Positions 1 to 6,122 of a stretch of DNA of 7,118 nt are shown here, piece after piece (the first letter of the stretch is position 1; every line of letters starts with the position of its first letter). The position numbers and the translations under genes are program-made. The notes under the pieces were generated by a model. That model was not told the DNA's origin. It saw only the letters and a program-made list of their open reading frames with translations, and did no database searches. Source of the stretch: Bacteroidota bacterium (GTDB lineage Bacteria > Bacteroidota > Bacteroidia > Bacteroidales > VadinHA17); NCBI GenBank assembly GCA_022711195.1, contig JAKLFN010000106.1:1-7118 (forward strand), written 5' to 3'.

Positions 1-2087
1 TCCTTTACCTTTACAGAGGCAAATGCAACAGGCTGTCCTGCCGTATCCTTGACAGTACCCTTTATCTCATTCGGATTTATACCTTTTTTCACCGATGCGA
101 CATACTCCTGAACCCACCTGAGGTTGTTCTTTGCCGAAGTATTATTGGGATCAATGCCGATAATCTTTTCATAGGCGTCAGATGCTTTTGCAAGAAAAGC
201 AAGTTTGCCTTCAAGAGTCTTCTCCTCAGATGCAAGCTTGGATTCCAGTGATCCAAGTCCGTTATAGCCTCTGATTTTGTATTCCTTGTTCTTGTCATCG
301 AGGTTGATCATCCTGTTATAATATCCTCGCGATGCAGTATAATTGCCTTTTTCAGAGTGAAACCATCCGAGATAACTGAATGCTTCCATCAGTTCTGAAC
401 TATTTGTAAGAGAGTCTTTTCCTGCAACAAGAATGAACTTCTCGAATTTCGGTTTTGCAAGCCCCATCTTGTAGTCGGGATCCATTTTTGAATAAGTACG
501 TGCTATCCACAGATGTGCATCAAGGTTCTCCGGGGATTTTTTCACAACAATGTTGAATACAGAGTCGGCTGCCTTGAGATTACTCCCGTTATAATATGCT
601 CTTCCGACTTTCATATATGAGGCAATATCGTCTTTTGAAGGATCTATCATCTTACCCCATACCCTGGCTGCATCGTCGTATTTCTTAAACTGGTAATAGT
701 TCGTTGCAAGTTCATTCTTAAGACTTGCATCCTGGGGTTTCATGTCGATGGTTTTGAGATATTCGGCGAAACCTCTCTCAAGTTCTTTCTGTGCAGCATC
801 AACAGTTGCTTTGAGGCTGTTGTACTTTGTTGTCAGTTCATCAAGGGCGGGCTTGAGTTTTGTTTTTTCAGCAGCAGATGCTGAATTGTAGCGTGTCCTG
901 CTCTTTTGCAACTGTGTCTCCAGGGCTGTCAGCTCTTCAACACTCTTTGGAAGATCCTGGTTCTTCTTCATGATGATCCTGGCAGTATAATGATGGTCCT
1001 TCGGAAGTATCCTGTCTTCCTGAACTTTCTCGAAAAGCTTGTCCATGTACTCAAGCGCCTTCGTATAATCGGCATTCTTCCTTTCATAATATGAATAGCC
1101 TGCAAGCCTGTTCATATATGCCCTTGAATCATCGACAGCAAGGATCTCTTCAACATTCTTTATTACCTCATCATAATCACCTGCATAGAAGAGCGAGTTG
1201 ACATACCTGGTTTTTGCAGGGATATTTCCTTCGGTCAGTTCAAGATATTTCTTGAAATTTGTCTTTGACTGTTCCAGCCTGTTGGCCCTCCAGTAGAGCT
1301 GACCAAGTTCGCGGTAGGCAGGTGCATAATTGGGATCAAGCGTTATGGCTTCCTCAAAATAGGGGATTGCCGGCTGCAGACTCTTACCCCTGACATAAAT
1401 GTTACCGATCTTCATGTTGGCTGTCGGTGATTTGGGATCGAGATATTGCGCGAGATTGTAGTTCTTTATAGCATTCGATCCGTCATTTGCAAGTATGTAA
1501 ATATCGCCCGCTATAAGGAATATTTCAGGATTCTTGTTGTCGATCTTTAAAGCCTGCCTTATCAAAGGAAGTGCAGAAGCAGTGTCGACTTCGCCATTAA
1601 CGATATACGACTCAGCAATCTTTGCAAGTGCAAAGGCGTAGTCTTTTGCGGGAGGAACAATCTTCTTAATGTTCTTGTAGGGAAGCAGGAAACTCCTTGC
1701 TTTTGTCCTCATTTCAGCTGCCTGATTCAGATCGCCAAGGATGCTTGCTACCCTTGCGAGGCCTACATAATTCAGAGGATCACCGGCATTTGCATTAACA
1801 CCTTTCTGGAATACCTCCCTGGCCTCTTTTGTTGCCAGCGGCAGAGAATTTGAAATAGTATCTGAATAGTAATCAAGAAGTATATTTTCGCCAAGGAAGA
1901 AATAATACTTGCTGTTTGCGGGTTCTTTCTGGCTGAGCTCCTTTAACATGGCTTCTGCCTTGTCATACTGCTCACTTTTTGTCAGCAGGAGGGCGGAATT
2001 AAGATCCTGGGCATTTAAACCATTGGATATCAGCGCCGTGATTGCTGCCGCCAGAACTAATCCTTTTGTGTACATCAAACGTTTCAT
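1..2087 (-). CDS. Secreted TPR-repeat protein with internal coiled coil and C-terminal carboxypeptidase-regulatory-like domain (3' end cut by window edge)
   Basis: The frame is open from an ATG at 2087 to the left edge, giving 695 complete codons and no stop, so the gene is partial. Residues 1-26 form a Sec signal peptide (MKRLMYTKGL, hydrophobic core, then LNA before QD), so the protein acts in the periplasm or at the outer membrane. Degenerate tetratricopeptide repeats cover about residues 30-360 and 440-655. The clearest are at about 185-290, with LDPKSPTANMKIGNIY and LDPNYAPAYRELGQLYW. Residues 382-438 are a Lys/Glu/Ala-rich stretch that looks like a coiled-coil hairpin inserted between the TPR blocks. 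From residue 674 (EIKGTVKDTAGQPVAFASVK) the sequence matches the start of a carboxypeptidase D regulatory-like beta-sandwich, which is usually N-terminal in TonB-dependent receptors. A Bacteroidota -7 box lies 23 bp upstream. The specific function is unknown; a scaffold for envelope complexes is inferred. The neighbouring PstS-like lipoprotein gene ends 154 bp upstream. Confidence 0.93.
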   Translation of the reverse strand, partial: MKRLMYTKGLVLAAAITALISNGLNAQDLNSALLLTKSEQYDKAEAMLKELSQKEPANSKYYFFLGENILLDYYSDTISNSLPLATKEAREVFQKGVNANAGDPLNYVGLARVASILGDLNQAAEMRTKARSFLLPYKNIKKIVPPAKDYAFALAKIAESYIVNGEVDTASALPLIRQALKIDNKNPEIFLIAGDIYILANDGSNAIKNYNLAQYLDPKSPTANMKIGNIYVRGKSLQPAIPYFEEAITLDPNYAPAYRELGQLYWRANRLEQSKTNFKKYLELTEGNIPAKTRYVNSLFYAGDYDEVIKNVEEILAVDDSRAYMNRLAGYSYYERKNADYTKALEYMDKLFEKVQEDRILPKDHHYTARIIMKKNQDLPKSVEELTALETQLQKSRTRYNSASAAEKTKLKPALDELTTKYNSLKATVDAAQKELERGFAEYLKTIDMKPQDASLKNELATNYYQFKKYDDAARVWGKMIDPSKDDIASYMKVGRAYYNGSNLKAADSVFNIVVKKSPENLDAHLWIARTYSKMDPDYKMGLAKPKFEKFILVAGKDSLTNSSELMEAFSYLGWFHSEKGNYTASRGYYNRMINLDDKNKEYKIRGYNGLGSLESKLASEEKTLEGKLAFLAKASDAYEKIIGIDPNNTSAKNNLRWVQEYVASVKKGINPNEIKGTVKDTAGQPVAFASVKVK

Positions 2088-2109
2088 AGCTGTTTTTTAT
2101 TTTTGAAGT

Positions 2110-2117
2110 CAAACTTA
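2110..2117 (-). promoter_or_regulatory. Candidate -7 promoter box for the TPR gene
   Basis: On the minus strand this reads TAAGTTTG, a full match to the Bacteroidota -7 consensus TAnnTTTG. It lies 22 bp upstream of the ATG at 2087. No TTG at the usual 19-21 bp spacing is visible; the nearest is 27 bp upstream. The call therefore rests on the -7 box and its position alone. If real, the TPR gene can be transcribed separately from the lipoprotein gene. Confidence 0.5.
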
Positions 2118-2209
2118 CTAATTTTTACTCTTTCTTTTTTATTCCAATTCCGTTAATTGCTAATTTTTATTTTTTAATTCGTCATGTCATCTCTCCATAC
2201 TTCCCATTT

Positions 2210-2235
2210 CTTTTATCTTTTATCTTTTATCTTTT
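2210..2235. repeat. 7-bp tandem repeat (CTTTTAT, 3.7 copies)
   Basis: Three exact copies of CTTTTAT plus a partial CTTTT lie between the lipoprotein stop codon and the TPR gene start, just past the lipoprotein gene. On the transcribed minus strand the unit is ATAAAAG. No hairpin terminator is visible in this 154-bp spacer. The rest of the spacer is AT-rich with the -7 box noted at 2110-2117. Confidence 0.9.
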
Positions 2236-2241
2236 CCACGT

Positions 2242-3267
2242 CTACTGATTCCTGATCTGTACAATCCTTATCGGCATTGTTGCAGGTACCAGCCCCGATT
2301 TCAGTACTATCCTCTGTCCCTGTTCGGCAGTAGCCCACTGGATGAACCCCGATCCCAGTCCCTTGAAGGTTTCCCTTGAAATAAGGTATATCTCCCTGGT
2401 GAATGGATATGACTTGTCATAGATAAATCCCTGGTGAGGCCTGTAATAGACTTCCTCATTTGACATCGGCTGCGATATCCCGACTACATTTACTTTTTTG
2501 ACGAAGCTCATGCTCAGTGAATCATCTTTGTCGCTGATCCAGTTTACGCTTATAATTCCCAGAGCTTCAGGATTCCTCGCAACAAAATCAATTACTTCAG
2601 CATTGTTGTTCATTGCATAAAAGTTATATGGAAGTCCTGTCTTAATCTCAAAAAGTTCCTTGAAATACCTGATATTGCCCGATTTCGTGTTGTCAAATAC
2701 AACCTTGATTTCTCCCAGCTTCGATTTCGGATTTATTTCTTTCCATGTGGTTAATTCCCCAAGAAAAATATCCCTCACTGCCTTGTATCTCATTACTGTA
2801 TCCCTGTTTTCCCTGTTTGTTATGAGCGCCAGGGCATCGTAGGCAAATGTAATTGTACGGGCAACAATCAGAGTGTCCCTCAGATACTGTACCTGGTCCT
2901 CTGTCAGTTTCCTGCTTGTAACAATTACTTTTACCGAGTCATTCATGAAGTCGTTAATAACATCCACCTCAGGTTTGTAGATAGTTTTGATTTTTGCACT
3001 GGTGTAGAGCTGGGTAAATGTGCTTACCTCTGTTTCTATGAGAGGTCTGAAAGAATCATCTGAAATAATCCTGATATTCCCGCGTGTGGGTGACTCTTCA
3101 GGCAGGCGTGGATGGCTCTGGCATGAAACAAGCAATGCAAAAGATGTAATCAGCAGTAACATTCCTGCCGATGGTCTGTAATTTAGGGTCACTGTACCTC
3201 TAATTGTGGAACTAAGTCTACGAATTGCAATTATAATCAATTTTCCTGTAAATATAACTATATTCAT
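2242..3267 (-). CDS. PstS-like periplasmic substrate-binding lipoprotein (PBP-like fold)
   Basis: A 341-residue frame from ATG at 3267 to TAG. The lipobox LVSC (Cys49) after a hydrophobic stretch (37-48) predicts a lipoprotein. The mature part follows the PstS family: a TSRKL segment (117-121, equivalent to the family's SR-L), FAYDALALITN (141-151), FLGELTTWKEINP (168-180), GIISVNW (237-243), YPFTREIYL (287-295) and the closing FIQWATAEQGQRIVLKSGLVP region (308-328). The family's anion-binding SGT loop reads SGN here (DNTKSGNIRYF, 192-202), and the N-terminal GSST-type loop is replaced by SDDSF, so phosphate may not be the ligand. The start is uncertain. From 3267 the signal peptide is unusually long. 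An in-frame GTG at 3192 preceded by AGAGG, or the ATG at 3162, would give shorter ones. No permease or ATPase genes (pstA, pstB, pstC) lie nearby, which argues against an ordinary ABC importer. Confidence 0.88.
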   Translation of the reverse strand: MNIVIFTGKLIIIAIRRLSSTIRGTVTLNYRPSAGMLLLITSFALLVSCQSHPRLPEESPTRGNIRIISDDSFRPLIETEVSTFTQLYTSAKIKTIYKPEVDVINDFMNDSVKVIVTSRKLTEDQVQYLRDTLIVARTITFAYDALALITNRENRDTVMRYKAVRDIFLGELTTWKEINPKSKLGEIKVVFDNTKSGNIRYFKELFEIKTGLPYNFYAMNNNAEVIDFVARNPEALGIISVNWISDKDDSLSMSFVKKVNVVGISQPMSNEEVYYRPHQGFIYDKSYPFTREIYLISRETFKGLGSGFIQWATAEQGQRIVLKSGLVPATMPIRIVQIRNQ

Positions 3268-3310
3268 AGTTTTAAAGTTTAGTTAATGAACTTTTTCAAG
3301 GTTATTACTG

Positions 3311-3343
3311 CAAAGTATATGCCAATTTGTTCTTTGAAGCAAA
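3311..3343 (-). promoter_or_regulatory. Candidate promoter for the PstS-like lipoprotein gene
   Basis: The minus strand carries TTTG (3343-3340), then 20 bp, then TATACTTTG (3319-3311). This resembles the Bacteroidota -33/-7 arrangement (TTTG, 19-21 bp, TAnnTTTG), but with one extra base inside the -7 box. Transcription would start near 3304, leaving a leader of about 37 nt before the ATG at 3267. The position just after the stop of the upstream small gene suits an internal promoter. Confidence 0.45.
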
Positions 3344-3356
3344 TTATCCTTGCAAA

Positions 3357-3590
3357 TTATTCATCATCCTCATCCTTGCTGAATGCTTTTTTAATCTGAC
3401 TGACCGAGACAAAGATCCTGTAAACACCGAAAAAGAGGAATGTGGATCCCATTATTACAGAAATAGCCTTGTCAATCACAAACCATTTCCTGGCAAAAAA
3501 CAGCATGAAAACTCCTATACCTATATAAAATGCCACCATGAAAATTCCAAACATGGCGTGGAATTGCTGAAGTATTTTATTGCTGTTCAT
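3357..3590 (-). CDS. Small two-helix inner-membrane protein of unknown function
   Basis: The ATG at 3590 gives 77 residues. I do not recognise a named family. Two hydrophobic helices are evident at about residues 13-33 and 40-62, separated by a short ARKWFVIDK turn. The C-terminal tail is charged (QIKKAFSKDEDDE) and probably cytoplasmic. The frame stays open upstream to a TTG at 3611, but that TTG overlaps a likely -7 promoter element, so the ATG is preferred. The gene lies 90 bp after queA and 89 bp before the lipoprotein gene, on the same strand. Its length, clean membrane topology and acidic tail favour a real gene over a chance frame. A link to the lipoprotein/TPR pair is inferred from position only. 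Confidence 0.75.
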   Translation of the reverse strand: MNSNKILQQFHAMFGIFMVAFYIGIGVFMLFFARKWFVIDKAISVIMGSTFLFFGVYRIFVSVSQIKKAFSKDEDDE

Positions 3591-3602
3591 TTTCTGACAG
3601 GT

Positions 3603-3634
3603 TTGCGACAAATAAAGTAAAATTCAAACTAATT
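3603..3634 (-). promoter_or_regulatory. Candidate promoter for the small membrane protein gene
   Basis: The minus strand shows TTTG, 19 bp, then TTTATTTG, a one-mismatch version of the Bacteroidota -7 box TAnnTTTG. Coordinates are approximate to a few bases. Initiation would fall near 3600, giving a leader of about 10 nt before the ATG at 3590. This is the main reason for rejecting the TTG at 3611 as the start. Confidence 0.35.
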
Positions 3635-3680
3635 TCAAAAATTAAAAAACCCCCCGGTATATAAATAGTCAATTATCCAT

Positions 3681-4895
3681 TCAGAAACTGTTCAGAAGGA
3701 GGGAAGAGTCGCCAAAGCTGAGAAACCTGAAATCATGTGAAAGAGCATAATCGTAAATATCCTTCCATGCCATGCCGGTATATGCCGATACCAGCATCAG
3801 TAGTGTGCTTGATGGCTGATGAAAGTTTGTGATCATCCCGTTTATAACCCTGAATCTGTAACCCGGAACGATCATCAGGGTTGTAGATCCATAAAGGATT
3901 GGCTGCTTGTTTATTTCGATCAGGTCATTCAACGCCTCAAAAGCTTGTTCAAACGTGACGCTGGAATCATTTTCATAAGGTTCCCACTGATCTACATGCA
4001 GATCATTGCCGATACCTCTTTCCGATGCTGACCTGGCGCCAAGCCAGTAAAGGCTTTCGAGAGTCCTGACGCTGGTTGTGCCTACTGCAATTATCTTTCC
4101 CCTGAATCTGAGAATCTTCCTGATAAGCCCGGCAGTCACGAAGAAATGTTCACAATGCATCTCATGCTTCGAGATATCGCTGGTTTTTACAGGCTTGAAA
4201 GTGCCGGCCCCAATGTGGAGAGTGAGGCTGGCGCTGGCAATGCCTCTGATGTCCAGGGCATCAAGTACATCTTTGGTGAAGTGAAGGCCTGCCGTCGGCG
4301 CTGCAACCGATCCGCTTACTTCCGAATATACCGTCTGATACCTTATATTATCCTCTTCCGTATCATCCCTTTTAATATAAGGAGGAAGCGGAATATGCCC
4401 GGCCGATTCGCAAATCTCTCCAAAGGTCAGCATATTATCGTTCCACGAAAACCTTATCCTCCAGGCTTCACCCTCAGGCCTTATCTTCTCAGCTTCAATG
4501 ACAATCTTTTTGTTTTTCCGAATAATAGAAGTTGAAAGCTTACCTTCCTTCCATTTCTTCAGGTTGCCTATTATGCATTTCCATTCGACAGGGTTTACCG
4601 AGGAGAATGCTCTTTCATATTCCGCCGGAGCCAGCGGCTCAAGGCAGAAGACCTCCACAAGAGCACCAGTTTTCTTCGTGAACAGGAACCTGGCCCTTAT
4701 TACCTTTGTATTATTAAATACAAGCAGAGAGTCCCGGGGAATATATTGCGGAACATTTTTGAAGATATCTTCAGTTATAATCCCGTTCCTGAAAAGAAGA
4801 AGCTTTGACCGGTCCCTTTCAGCCTCAGGATATTGTGCTATCCTTTCCTCAGGGAGTTCATACCTGTAATCCTCTGTATTTACCTCTGGCAACAT
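3681..4895 (-). CDS. queA: S-adenosylmethionine:tRNA ribosyltransferase-isomerase (QueA), long form
   Basis: QueA transfers and rearranges the ribosyl group of SAM onto 7-aminomethyl-7-deazaguanine at the wobble base of tRNAs with GUN anticodons, giving epoxyqueuosine. The 404-residue protein starts at ATG 4895. Family motifs appear in order: YELPEERIAQYPEAERDRSKLL (12-33), LLVFNNTKVIRARF (57-70), GHIPLPPYI (166-174), YQTVYSEVSGSVAAPTAGLHFT (186-207), LTLHIGAGTFKPV (224-236), IIAVGTTSVRTLES (268-281), ITNFHQPSSTLLMLVSAYTG (355-374) and FRFLSFGDSSLL (389-400). Most QueA proteins are about 340-350 residues. Much of the excess lies at about 283-340, between the VRTLES motif and the PGYRF segment, with smaller differences in the N-terminal half. 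It may be a Bacteroidota paralogue beside a standard QueA elsewhere in the genome; activity is inferred from the conserved motifs. No other queuosine genes are nearby. It is divergent from rnpB. Confidence 0.95.
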   Translation of the reverse strand: MLPEVNTEDYRYELPEERIAQYPEAERDRSKLLLFRNGIITEDIFKNVPQYIPRDSLLVFNNTKVIRARFLFTKKTGALVEVFCLEPLAPAEYERAFSSVNPVEWKCIIGNLKKWKEGKLSTSIIRKNKKIVIEAEKIRPEGEAWRIRFSWNDNMLTFGEICESAGHIPLPPYIKRDDTEEDNIRYQTVYSEVSGSVAAPTAGLHFTKDVLDALDIRGIASASLTLHIGAGTFKPVKTSDISKHEMHCEHFFVTAGLIRKILRFRGKIIAVGTTSVRTLESLYWLGARSASERGIGNDLHVDQWEPYENDSSVTFEQAFEALNDLIEINKQPILYGSTTLMIVPGYRFRVINGMITNFHQPSSTLLMLVSAYTGMAWKDIYDYALSHDFRFLSFGDSSLLLNSF

Positions 4896-4913
4896 ATTCT
4901 GTTTTCTTCAGGG

Positions 4914-4921
4914 CAAAAATA
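4914..4921 (-). promoter_or_regulatory. Candidate -7 promoter box for queA
   Basis: The minus strand reads TATTTTTG, a full match to the Bacteroidota -7 consensus, ending 18 bp upstream of the queA ATG. No convincing -33 TTG is seen at the usual distance. The site is directly next to the proposed -33 region of the divergent rnpB promoter, so the two promoters would be packed into about 50 bp. Confidence 0.5.
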
Positions 4922-4927
4922 ACCAAG

Positions 4928-4959
4928 TTTTCTCATTAAGAGCCTTTTTCGTAACTTTA
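4928..4959 (+). promoter_or_regulatory. Candidate promoter for rnpB
   Basis: TTTT (4928-4931), a 20-bp spacer and TAACTTTA (4952-4959) approximate the Bacteroidota -33/-7 promoter, with one mismatch in each element. Transcription would start at about 4964-4966, close to the 5' end expected for RNase P RNA from its P1 helix. Confidence 0.4.
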
Positions 4960-4960
4960 C

Positions 4961-5303
4961 AGCGCAGCAGGCTGTTCCACCGTCCCGATTAATCGGGAAG
5001 GAAAGTCCGGGCAACAAAGAGCGCCATGCTTCCTAACGGGAAGATATCCGCGAGGGTATGGCAGTGTAACAGAAAAAAACCGTCACGCCTGTGGCGTGAC
5101 AAGGGTGAAAAGGCGGGGTAAGAGCCCACCGGTTCCCGTGGCGACACGGGAAGCCGTACACCCCATGGGTTGAAAGACCATGTATACCGGCGCTGAGGAC
5201 TGCTCGTCCGATGCCGGGGGGTAGGTCGTATGATCGTACCAGCAATGGTGCGGCCAGATAAATGGTGGAACACGACAGAACCCGGCTTACAGGCAGGCTG
5301 TAA
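4961..5303 (+). ncRNA. rnpB: RNase P RNA, bacterial type A
   Basis: This is the catalytic RNA of RNase P, which removes 5' leaders from tRNA precursors with the RnpA protein. All the universally conserved blocks are visible: AAGGAAAGTCCGGGC (4998-5012, 5' arm of P4), ACAGAAA (5069-5075), AGGGTGAAA (5102-5110), GGTAAGAGCCCACCGG (5117-5132), AGATAAATGGT (5256-5266) and ACAGAACCCGGCTTA (5275-5289, 3' arm of P4). Hairpins fit the family: P3 is a short perfect palindrome (4983-4998), P12 pairs 5082-5089 with 5093-5100, and a stem with a GCGA loop sits at 5133-5152. The L15 GGU that pairs with the tRNA CCA end is at 5220-5222. The 5' end is uncertain by several bases. P1 can pair TTACAGC (4957-4963) with 5297-5303, or GCAGC (4964-4968) with 5297-5301; the second fits the proposed promoter better. 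Confidence 0.96.
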
Positions 5304-5308
5304 ATAAC

Positions 5309-5340
5309 ACAGGGACGCAGAACGCGTCCCTGTTGTTTTT
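5309..5340 (+). terminator. Intrinsic terminator of rnpB
   Basis: A perfect 10-bp stem, ACAGGGACGC (5309-5318) with GCGTCCCTGT (5324-5333), closes a 5-nt loop and is followed by TGTTTTT. It starts six bases after the RNase P RNA P1 helix. In the opposite direction the hairpin is followed only by GTTATTTA, so it may weakly stop the converging LolA-like transcript as well. Confidence 0.88.
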
Positions 5341-5399
5341 ATTAATTCGATAACTTCCCTTCCACAGACCACGGCAGAGGAAAGGAATGAGGAGAAAAG

Positions 5400-6104
5400 T
5401 TATTTCTTTAGTGAGAAAACAGCGTCATCCATCGGAACATTAACTTCAACTTTGGTAAAGGTCTGTACAAACTCCATACCCTGTGCCGATGTTGTAGTCT
5501 TTCCGGGAAGGAACAATCCGCTCATTTCCTTGTAATCAGAAGGGTACGAATCCACAACCATGGCCATGCCCTCGGCATTTACTGCAACAGATGATTTCAC
5601 AAGAAGATATGATGATTTGTCAATGAAAAGATCGACAACCAGACCACCTTCGAGAGTGGCTTTTAGCTTAAATGCCGGAGAGCCGTTAACAGCCTCTTCA
5701 CCTGCCAGCGCAAGCTGCCCGCCCTTCAGATACGATTCCAGATAATTGTTGAAATAATTATTGCGCTGTAACTGCTTTGCATCGGCTGCTCCAATTTCAA
5801 CAGGATCAGATGAGCCGGTCATCGGATTTATCATATACCCTTTGACACCATCAAATGCCTGAACAATTTCCTGTCCGTTGATATTGGTTACTGATTTGAT
5901 CTTGTCAGGATTCTTCATCCATATCTCAACAGGCATCTCCATACCCATCATCGACATGTTGCCAGTGACCTTTATGGTCTTGAAGGCACTTATTTTATCC
6001 AGTTTGTTGGCCGTGGAATACTTTTTTACAATATCTTCAAGCGATTGAGCACTGACGACTGCAACTGCGAGGAGACATGCTGCCATTAAAAAGAACTTTT
6101 TCAT
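5400..6104 (-). CDS. Secreted LolA/LppX-fold protein (outer-membrane lipoprotein-sorting-like)
   Basis: A 234-residue protein from ATG at 6104 to TAA. Residues 1-19 are a Sec signal peptide (MKKFFLMAACLLAVAVVSA, cleavage before QS). There is no lipobox cysteine at the cleavage site, so it should be a soluble periplasmic or secreted protein. The mature part is a run of beta-strand-like segments typical of the LolA/LppX half-barrel superfamily: FKTIKVTGNM (41-50), MPVEIWMKNPDKIKSV (57-72), FDGVKGYMINP (84-94), VVDLFIDKSSYLLVKSSV (156-173) and a final MDDAVFSL. This resembles proteins annotated in Bacteroidota as outer membrane lipoprotein-sorting protein (COG2834-like). True LolA function is not shown; LolA proper is often slightly shorter. 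It starts 18 bp after kdsA with no room for its own promoter, so the two are probably co-transcribed. It converges on rnpB. Confidence 0.83.
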   Translation of the reverse strand: MKKFFLMAACLLAVAVVSAQSLEDIVKKYSTANKLDKISAFKTIKVTGNMSMMGMEMPVEIWMKNPDKIKSVTNINGQEIVQAFDGVKGYMINPMTGSSDPVEIGAADAKQLQRNNYFNNYLESYLKGGQLALAGEEAVNGSPAFKLKATLEGGLVVDLFIDKSSYLLVKSSVAVNAEGMAMVVDSYPSDYKEMSGLFLPGKTTTSAQGMEFVQTFTKVEVNVPMDDAVFSLKK

Positions 6105-6122
6105 AATGAATTGATTAAGGTT

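Noticed and set aside
3327..3620. Plus-strand frame of 97 codons opposite the small membrane protein
   Set aside because: The minus-strand frame has clear membrane topology and same-strand neighbours, whereas this one is compositionally nondescript and would be the only plus-strand protein gene in the window.
3640..3656. GGGGGGTTTTTT run (minus strand) after queA as a possible terminator
   Set aside because: The G and T runs are there, but I cannot find a complementary C-rich arm upstream to form a stem.
4078..4869. Plus-strand open frames of 68 to 129 codons inside queA
   Set aside because: They are shadows of the strongly motif-supported queA on the other strand and show no recognisable domain.
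4983..4998. 16-bp perfect palindrome as a possible operator
   Set aside because: It sits where the P3 helix of RNase P RNA is expected and is explained as an RNA hairpin.
5187..5222. Apparent loss of the tRNA CCA-binding GGU motif in RNase P RNA
   Set aside because: On aligning with the E. coli RNA from memory, the GGU falls in the GGGTAGG segment after P15/P16, and it is present here at 5220-5222.
4989..5372. Open frame of 127 codons antisense to rnpB, with a second overlapping frame of 70 codons
   Set aside because: It lies across the RNase P RNA and its terminator, and its peptide is just the translation of the conserved RNA blocks read backwards. Such frames are a known source of false hypothetical proteins.
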